A stretch of DNA of 11,812 nucleotides from Paracoccaceae bacterium (GTDB lineage: Bacteria; Pseudomonadota; Alphaproteobacteria; Rhodobacterales; Rhodobacteraceae), in NCBI GenBank assembly GCA_002712045.1, contig PARX01000001.1, forward strand, positions 20,931 to 32,742, in the 5' to 3' direction. The translations under genes and the position numbers were made by a program. Shown here piece after piece: positions 7,488-11,812 of the stretch (position 1 is its first letter; the number at the start of each line of letters is the position of its first letter). The notes beneath the pieces were generated by a model. The model made no database searches. It worked only from the letters and a program-made list of their open reading frames with translations, and was not told the origin of the DNA.

Positions 7488-7775
7488 ATGCTTAAGAAAA
7501 ATTTTTTCATAATTTTATTTTTGTATATCTTTTCTACTCCTGCTAATTCTGCTTGTTTTGTTGATTATAAAGCGAAAAAAAATAATCCATTTCAGTTACA
7601 TTATGGTGTTATGGAAGTTTCAAGTAGTCAATGCACAAAATCTAAGGCTGAAAAGGTTGTTAGCAAAAGGATTGAGCTTGGGGGATGGTTGCTTTTGGGA
7701 GTCATAACATTATTTGATGAAGGCGGCTTGGAAAGAAGAAGGGAAAGTGCAGGTAAGTACTTTCTTCTATATTAA
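7488..7775 (+). CDS. Small exported protein of unknown function
   Basis: The 95-residue product begins with a clear signal peptide: LKK, then a hydrophobic core FFIILFLYIF, then a probable signal peptidase I site after STPANSA, leaving a mature chain of about 73 residues starting at Cys23. A second cysteine, Cys49, could pair with it in the periplasm. The stretch CFVDYKAKK-NNPFQLHYGVME and the later GGWLLLGVITLF and ESAGKYFLLY resemble an unnamed protein family I recall from Rhodobacterales, but I can assign no function. The sequence before Cys23 (NSAC) lacks the leucine of a lipobox, so a lipoprotein is unlikely. I prefer ATG at 7488 over GTG at 7473 because it places the lysines at the N-terminus; neither has a strong ribosome binding site. 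The membrane winged-helix gene follows 15 bases later and is probably co-transcribed. Confidence 0.72.
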   Translation: MLKKNFFIILFLYIFSTPANSACFVDYKAKKNNPFQLHYGVMEVSSSQCTKSKAEKVVSKRIELGGWLLLGVITLFDEGGLERRRESAGKYFLLY

Positions 7776-7790
7776 AATGGAAAAAGGGTT

Positions 7791-8480
7791 TTGAATAATC
7801 TAGAAAAACTTCTCTTTAACAATAAAGTAGCATTTAGCATTCTTGCCTTCTTATTTATTGTTTTGATTGCGTCAGCCACATTGCTTTTCACGAATTTACC
7901 TGATGCGAATGCTTTTAATATTAGAGTAGAGAAATTATTTTTAGAATCTTCAAATATGCCTAATAAAAATGAAATTAGGCTGTTAGAAATTTTAGCAAAT
8001 TCGGGTACGGCCTTTTCTGGTGTTTTGTCTTCATACAGATATATTATATTTATTTTAGTACTATTTTCCTTAACTCTTTTTTTAACAATAATTGTATTCA
8101 TAACTTTAATTATAACATTAAATAAAAAACTTACCCAAGTGGAGAGGGCTGGTATTAATATAAATAGCATAATTATTAATCGTGAAGAGAACTTAGTTTA
8201 TATTAATGACTTAGAATTTAATTTGGCGACGTCTTTGTTTGAAGCTCTTGCGGTTTTGTGTGAGGCGCGAATGGACGATGATTATCTATCTGGTGTGGAT
8301 ATTGAGGCATTGATCACTGGGAAGCCGGTTAGCGATTGTGATGAGGCGGTTGGTGTGATGCGAATTAAACGATTAAGAGATTCTTTGGGAAATCAAGTTA
8401 TCTCAGAATTATTAATCCGAAATGTAACTGGCAAAGGATATATGCTTTCAGTAGATAAAACTGTTATCGATATCATCTAA
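7791..8480 (+). CDS. Membrane-anchored protein with a C-terminal OmpR/PhoB-type winged-helix domain
   Basis: The 229-residue protein has two hydrophobic segments (about 13-35 and 84-111) enclosing a roughly 48-residue loop. A cytoplasmic part begins with the basic NKKLTQ. From about 125 to 220 it carries what reads as a transcriptional-regulator winged helix: an opening strand pair (IIINREENLVYINDLEF), a helix entered like the LT-x-x-E-F of OmpR (NLATSLFEALAVL), a recognition helix with VMRIKRLRDSLG (189-200), and the closing hairpin IRNVTGKGYML (209-219). This predicts a DNA-binding protein tethered to the inner membrane. Unlike ToxR or CadC, the winged helix is C-terminal. No receiver or kinase domain is present. 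The start is a TTG at 7791 preceded by GGAAAAAGGG; no in-frame ATG exists upstream in the gap. The target genes are unknown; DNA binding is inferred from fold only. Confidence 0.75.
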   Translation: MNNLEKLLFNNKVAFSILAFLFIVLIASATLLFTNLPDANAFNIRVEKLFLESSNMPNKNEIRLLEILANSGTAFSGVLSSYRYIIFILVLFSLTLFLTIIVFITLIITLNKKLTQVERAGININSIIINREENLVYINDLEFNLATSLFEALAVLCEARMDDDYLSGVDIEALITGKPVSDCDEAVGVMRIKRLRDSLGNQVISELLIRNVTGKGYMLSVDKTVIDII

Positions 8481-8490
8481 AATTTATTCT

Positions 8491-8949
8491 TTATTTTGAT
8501 TGAAGTTGTCTCAAGGCTTCACAAACAGCGACTCCAGCAGAGATTGCCACATTTAAACTTCGACCACCACCGGGCATTGGGATATGAATTTCTGAATGAC
8601 ATTGATGATGTACTTCTTCAGGTACCCCAGATGTTTCTCGCCCCATAATTAAAGTATCATTTGCTTCAAAGTTAAATTGCCAAAGGCTTTGAGTAGCTTT
8701 AGTACTTAAAAGCACTAAACGTCTACCTTTTGAGGCGATTTTGAACTGGCTCCAATCTGAATGCAAATTAGTCTCACATTTTTCCCCGTAATCTAACGAT
8801 GCTTCTCTCAAACTCTTTTGAGAAAGTGGAAAACCACAGGGCCCAACTATATCAAGGACAACTCCAAAACATGCAGCTAGGCGAATCATTGAACCTAAAT
8901 TATGCGCTAAATCGGTTTGATAGGCTGCTAAATGTAGTTTTGTAATCAT
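8491..8949 (-). CDS. trmL: tRNA (cytidine/uridine-34 2'-O)-methyltransferase, SPOUT class
   Basis: The 152-residue protein is a compact SPOUT (trefoil-knot) methyltransferase of the TrmL/CspR type, which 2'-O-methylates the wobble base of certain leucine tRNAs using AdoMet as a homodimer. Motif 1 is visible as NLGSMIRLAACFG (17-29), motif 2 as IMGRETSGVPEEV (101-113), and the knot motif 3 as IPMPGGGRSLNVAISAG (123-139). There is no extra RNA-binding domain, as expected for TrmL in contrast to TrmH or RlmB. It is convergent with the winged-helix gene (10 bases between stops) and divergent from petA across 131 bp, a neighbourhood I recall from other Rhodobacterales. The start ATG is clear and gives the usual length. 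Confidence 0.93.
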   Translation of the reverse strand: MITKLHLAAYQTDLAHNLGSMIRLAACFGVVLDIVGPCGFPLSQKSLREASLDYGEKCETNLHSDWSQFKIASKGRRLVLLSTKATQSLWQFNFEANDTLIMGRETSGVPEEVHHQCHSEIHIPMPGGGRSLNVAISAGVAVCEALRQLQSK

Positions 8950-9041
8950 TAATAGTTCCTCTGCGATCTAATGTCCGCTCGACGGGGATATTTAACTTGT
9001 AGTACACAATCTGAAAGGTTAGGTGCAACTAACTAAAAGTA

Positions 9042-9072
9042 TATAATTTTGATTAAGCAATCAATTTAGGAG
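9042..9072 (+). promoter_or_regulatory. petABC promoter -10 box, inverted repeat at the predicted transcription start, and ribosome binding site
   Basis: A perfect TATAAT lies at 9042-9047; the matching -35 position (9019-9024, TTAGGT) is poor, so an activator may be needed. A perfect inverted repeat, TTGATT-AAGC-AATCAA, spans 9049-9064, which would straddle the transcription start predicted about 7 nt after the -10. TAGGAG at 9067-9072 follows, 8 nt before the TTG start codon of petA. The half sites recall FNR boxes, but the spacing is 6 bp between TTGAT and ATCAA where FNR needs 4, so the regulator is not identified. Confidence 0.5.
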
Positions 9073-9080
9073 TAACTCAT

Positions 9081-9638
9081 TTGTCACAGGATGATGTACA
9101 GGCAACTCGCCGAGATTTTTTGTATTATGCAACAGGCGGTACGGGCGCTGTAGTGGTTGGAGCCGCGGTTTGGCCATTGGTTAATCAAATGAATCCTAGT
9201 GCTGATGTACAGGCGTTGTCTTCAATCGAAGTAGATATTTCGGGAATTGAGCCTGGTACCCAAATTACTGTTAAGTGGCTGGGTAAGCCAGTATTTATTC
9301 GAAGACGTACTTCTGATGAGATAAATCTTGCACGAGATGCGGTGATAGCAGATTTGCCAGATGGCATGGGCCGAAATGCAAATGCTGTAGACGCCAACGC
9401 AGATGATAAAAACCGAACTTTAGATGAGGACGGCGAGTGGTTGGTGATGATGGGTGTTTGTACTCATCTTGGATGTGTTCCTCTTGGAGACGGTGCTGGT
9501 GAATTTGGTGGCTGGTTTTGTCCTTGTCATGGATCGCATTATGATACAGCTGGTCGAATACGCAAAGGTCCCGCACCGGAAAACCTTCCTGTTCCTTTGG
9601 CAACTTTTATAGATCCTACAACAATAAAACTTGGTTAA
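9081..9638 (+). CDS. petA: Rieske iron-sulfur subunit of the cytochrome bc1 complex
   Basis: The 185-residue subunit carries the [2Fe-2S] cluster that takes the first electron from ubiquinol at the Qo site. Cluster ligands are Cys127 and His129 in CTHLGC and Cys147 and His150 in CPCHGSH; Cys132 and Cys149 should form the family's disulfide. The N-terminus has a twin-arginine signal ([12 protein letters not shown], Arg10-Arg11) followed by the uncleaved membrane anchor (about 14-35), then the usual [12 protein letters not shown] linker. Translation must begin at the TTG at 9081: TAGGAG lies 8 nt upstream, the family N-terminus matches, and no in-frame ATG occurs before the conserved anchor. 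It is first in petABC, with 13 bases before petB. Length is normal. Confidence 0.98.
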   Translation: MSQDDVQATRRDFLYYATGGTGAVVVGAAVWPLVNQMNPSADVQALSSIEVDISGIEPGTQITVKWLGKPVFIRRRTSDEINLARDAVIADLPDGMGRNANAVDANADDKNRTLDEDGEWLVMMGVCTHLGCVPLGDGAGEFGGWFCPCHGSHYDTAGRIRKGPAPENLPVPLATFIDPTTIKLG

Positions 9639-9651
9639 GTGAGAAAATAAT

Positions 9652-10974
9652 ATGGCTGGCATTCCACATGATGAATATGAACCAAAGTCAAATTTTGAAA
9701 AATGGCTGGACTCCCGATTACCTATAGCAGGAGTTATTTATTCGACTTTAACGATACCGACACCCAAGAATTTGAATTGGATGTGGATATGGGGAAGTTT
9801 GCTGACCTTGTGTTTATTGTTGCAAATTATAACCGGTATAGTGTTAGCGATGCATTATACTCCTCATGTTGATTTAGCATTTGCATCGATCGAGCATATT
9901 ATGCGTGATGTGAATGGAGGCTGGGCAATTCGTTATCTGCACATGAATGGTGCATCCTTATTTTTTATTGCTGTTTACGCACATATATTTCGTGGTTTGT
10001 ATTACGGTTCCTATAAGGCGCCAAGAGAAGTTACTTGGATAATAGGAATGTTAATTTATCTACTAATGATGGCCACTGGTTTCTTGGGTTATGTTTTACC
10101 TTGGGGTCAGATGTCATTTTGGGGAGCTACGGTTATCACAGGTTTATTTGGAGCAATACCAGGTATTGGTGAATCTCTGCAATCTTGGCTTCTGGGTGGC
10201 CCTGCTGTTGATAATGCAACGCTTAATAGGTTTTTCAGCTTACATTACTTACTACCATTCTTAATTGCTGGCCTTGTAGTTCTTCATATCTGGGCCTTTC
10301 ATACAACGGGTAATAACAATCCTACTGGTGTTGAGGTTCGACGAGGGTCGAAAGCAGAGGCTGAGAAAGATACGGTGCCATTTTTTCCTTATTACGTGAT
10401 TAAAGATATTTTTGCACTGGCGATAATATTGGTAATATTTTTTATCTTGGTAGGTTTTATGCCAAATTATCTTGGGCATCCTGATAACTACATACCTGCT
10501 AATCCACTGGTGACACCTGCTCATATTGTTCCAGAATGGTACTACTTACCATTCTACGCCATTTTGAGAGCATTTACCGCTGACGTCTGGGCTGTCCAGT
10601 TAGTAAGTTTTCTTACTGGGGGCATTGTTGATGCAAAGTTTTTTGGAGTAGCTGCTATGTTTGGGGCCATATTTGTCATGGTGTTAGCTCCTTGGCTTGA
10701 TACTTCGTCAATTCGATCTGGAAGATATCGACCAAGTTTTAAATGGTGGTTTTGGTTATTGGGAATAGACTTTATTGTTCTAATGTGGTGTGGCGCTATG
10801 CCGGCTGAAGGAATTTATGGGGTCATAGCATTAATTGGCGCTTCATATTGGTTTGCCTATTTCTTAATTATCTTACCCTTACTAGGAGTATTGGAGAAAC
10901 CATTACCTGTGCCTCAGACGATTGAAGAAGACTTTGATTCCCATTACCCACCAAAAGCAGAACCAGCAGAATAG
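9652..10974 (+). CDS. petB: Cytochrome b subunit of the cytochrome bc1 complex
   Basis: The 440-residue integral membrane protein binds two b hemes and forms the Qo and Qi quinone sites. Heme ligands are the His pairs His97/His198 and His111/His212, each pair of helices showing the expected 14-residue spacing (YLHMNG, YAHIFRG, SLHYLLP, VLHIWAF). The Qo-site motif PEWY is at 294-297. Eight transmembrane helices can be placed, and the sequence [10 protein letters not shown] after the fourth helix is typical of the proteobacterial full-length form, not the split b6 type. A ribosome binding site (GTGAGAAAA) fills the 13-bp gap after petA. The closeness to Rhodobacter cytochrome b is one of the strongest taxonomic hints in the window. 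Confidence 0.98.
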   Translation: MAGIPHDEYEPKSNFEKWLDSRLPIAGVIYSTLTIPTPKNLNWMWIWGSLLTLCLLLQIITGIVLAMHYTPHVDLAFASIEHIMRDVNGGWAIRYLHMNGASLFFIAVYAHIFRGLYYGSYKAPREVTWIIGMLIYLLMMATGFLGYVLPWGQMSFWGATVITGLFGAIPGIGESLQSWLLGGPAVDNATLNRFFSLHYLLPFLIAGLVVLHIWAFHTTGNNNPTGVEVRRGSKAEAEKDTVPFFPYYVIKDIFALAIILVIFFILVGFMPNYLGHPDNYIPANPLVTPAHIVPEWYYLPFYAILRAFTADVWAVQLVSFLTGGIVDAKFFGVAAMFGAIFVMVLAPWLDTSSIRSGRYRPSFKWWFWLLGIDFIVLMWCGAMPAEGIYGVIALIGASYWFAYFLIILPLLGVLEKPLPVPQTIEEDFDSHYPPKAEPAE

Positions 10975-10986
10975 GCTTACAAGAGA

Positions 10987-11787
10987 ATGTACACGATAAT
11001 TAGAATTATAAATATTGCGTTAATCGTTAGCTTAGGTTTAACCACCAGTTTATTTGCAGCAGGTGCTTCTAAGCAGCATATTGAAGATTTTTCTTTCTCT
11101 TTTGAGGGGCCATTTGGAACTTTTGATCAAAATCAACTACAGAGAGGATTGCAGGTTTATACTGAAGTTTGCTCGTCTTGTCATGGATTAGAGCATGTCG
11201 CTTTTAGAACCCTGGGTGATCCTGGTGGGCCAATGCTTGAAGCTAGCCAAGTAAAGGCATACGCTAAACAATTTGATATATTTGATGTTGACCTGGATGA
11301 TACAAGACCGGCTATTCCTTCAGATAAGTTTCCGAAGTCTGGAGTGGAAAATGCTCCAGATTTATCATTAATGGCCAAAGCACGCGCTGGATTTCATGGA
11401 CCTTATGGATTGGGCATTAATCAGATTGTTAAAGGAATGGGAGGTGCTGAATATATTGCATCACTGTTAATTGGATATACAGGTAAGGAAAAAGAAGAAG
11501 CTGGTGCTATATTATATGAAAATACCGCTTTTCCTGGTGGATGGATAGCAATGCCCCCACCTTTAGAAGATGGAATTGTTGAATATCGTGATGGACATTC
11601 AAATACAGCACATCATCTTTCAGAGGATGTTTCCGCATTTTTAATGTGGACTGCAGAACCAAAAATGATGGCTAGGAAGACAATGGGATTTGTAGCTGTA
11701 ATATTATTAAGTCTGTTAGCATTTTTATTATATTTAACTAATAAAAAATTATGGGCACCAATAAAACGTAAAGATTATAAGACTTAA
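10987..11787 (+). CDS. petC: Cytochrome c1 subunit of the cytochrome bc1 complex
   Basis: The 266-residue precursor has a Sec signal peptide (about 1-24, ending near SLFAA), a periplasmic c-type heme domain and a C-terminal membrane anchor (about 232-251) followed by a basic cytoplasmic tail. Heme is attached at Cys62 and Cys65 of CSSCH, with His66 as one axial ligand; Met189 in WIAMPPPL is the likely sixth ligand. It passes electrons from the Rieske protein to a soluble or membrane-bound cytochrome c. The gene starts 12 bases after petB. Its ribosome binding site is weak (AGG overlapping the petB stop, or AAGAGA directly before the ATG), so coupled translation with petB is likely. The 25 bases after the stop show no terminator before the window ends. 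Confidence 0.98.
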   Translation: MYTIIRIINIALIVSLGLTTSLFAAGASKQHIEDFSFSFEGPFGTFDQNQLQRGLQVYTEVCSSCHGLEHVAFRTLGDPGGPMLEASQVKAYAKQFDIFDVDLDDTRPAIPSDKFPKSGVENAPDLSLMAKARAGFHGPYGLGINQIVKGMGGAEYIASLLIGYTGKEKEEAGAILYENTAFPGGWIAMPPPLEDGIVEYRDGHSNTAHHLSEDVSAFLMWTAEPKMMARKTMGFVAVILLSLLAFLLYLTNKKLWAPIKRKDYKT

Positions 11788-11812
11788 AATCTTATTCACT
11801 AAGTAATCATCA

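Noticed and set aside
7488..7557. Lipoprotein signal for the small exported protein, because a Cys follows the signal peptide.
   Set aside because: The residues before the Cys are N-S-A, without the Leu or similar residue expected at -3 of a lipobox; the -3/-1 pattern fits signal peptidase I better.
7772..8170. A 132-residue leftward open frame opposite the membrane winged-helix gene.
   Set aside because: It mirrors the two membrane segments and the loop of the rightward gene. The rightward frame continues into a recognisable winged-helix domain, while the leftward one has no family resemblance.
9049..9064. FNR/FnrL box upstream of petA.
   Set aside because: The half sites TTGAT and ATCAA are present but 6 bp apart, while the FNR consensus requires 4. 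Kept only as an unassigned inverted repeat.
9185..9662. Three overlapping leftward open frames opposite petA (9185-9397, 9295-9603, 9420-9662).
   Set aside because: They lie antisense to the strongly supported Rieske gene, show no recognisable domain, and their His/Pro/Ser-rich composition is what antisense reading of such a gene yields. No ribosome binding site was seen.
10261..11378. Leftward open frames opposite petB (10261-10524) and petC (11181-11378).
   Set aside because: Both are antisense to highly conserved respiratory genes and match nothing I recognise.

Overview
This window looks like a piece of chromosome from an AT-rich alphaproteobacterium, most likely a low-GC, streamlined marine member of the Rhodobacterales. 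Three things point there. The cytochrome bc1 operon petABC encodes proteins that closely resemble the Rhodobacter/roseobacter versions. There is a CcrM-type GANTC methyltransferase beside rnhB and mutY. There is also a DUF2794 protein and a stand-alone Lrp/AsnC ligand-binding domain of kinds I know from this group. The group assignment rests on remembered protein similarity, not on a search. No rRNA, tRNA, CRISPR array, transposase, integrase or phage gene is visible, and no gene-free stretch exceeds about 180 bases, so this is core housekeeping territory and not an island.

Layout, left to right. At 1-931 the tail of an M17 (leucyl-type) aminopeptidase overlaps an SH3b-NlpC/P60 cell-wall peptidase, both rightward. 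At 928-1281 a DUF2794 gene runs leftward and overlaps the peptidase gene tail to tail. At 1401-2981 there is a gamma-glutamyltransferase-family enzyme without a signal peptide, convergent with the aspartate-semialdehyde dehydrogenase gene asd (2986-4008, leftward). A divergent intergenic region (4009-4186) leads to a 78-residue RAM-domain protein (4187-4423) and then mutY (4485-5525). A strong hairpin terminator separates mutY from the leftward ccrM (5601-6707) and rnhB (6815-7426). Rightward again come a small exported protein of unknown function (7488-7775) and a membrane protein with a C-terminal OmpR-type winged-helix domain (7791-8480). These converge on the tRNA methyltransferase gene trmL (8491-8949, leftward). 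Finally petA, petB and petC (9081-11787) form a compact rightward operon encoding the whole three-subunit bc1 complex.

Together the genes cover peptide turnover and cell-wall recycling (aminopeptidase, NlpC/P60, gamma-glutamyltransferase), aspartate-family amino acids and diaminopimelate (asd), genome maintenance and cell-cycle methylation (mutY, rnhB, ccrM), wobble-base tRNA modification (trmL) and respiratory or cyclic electron transport (petABC). The least ordinary pieces are the membrane-anchored winged-helix protein with its small exported neighbour, two GANTC sites 11 bp apart in the likely ccrM promoter, and a perfect inverted repeat at the predicted start of petABC transcription.
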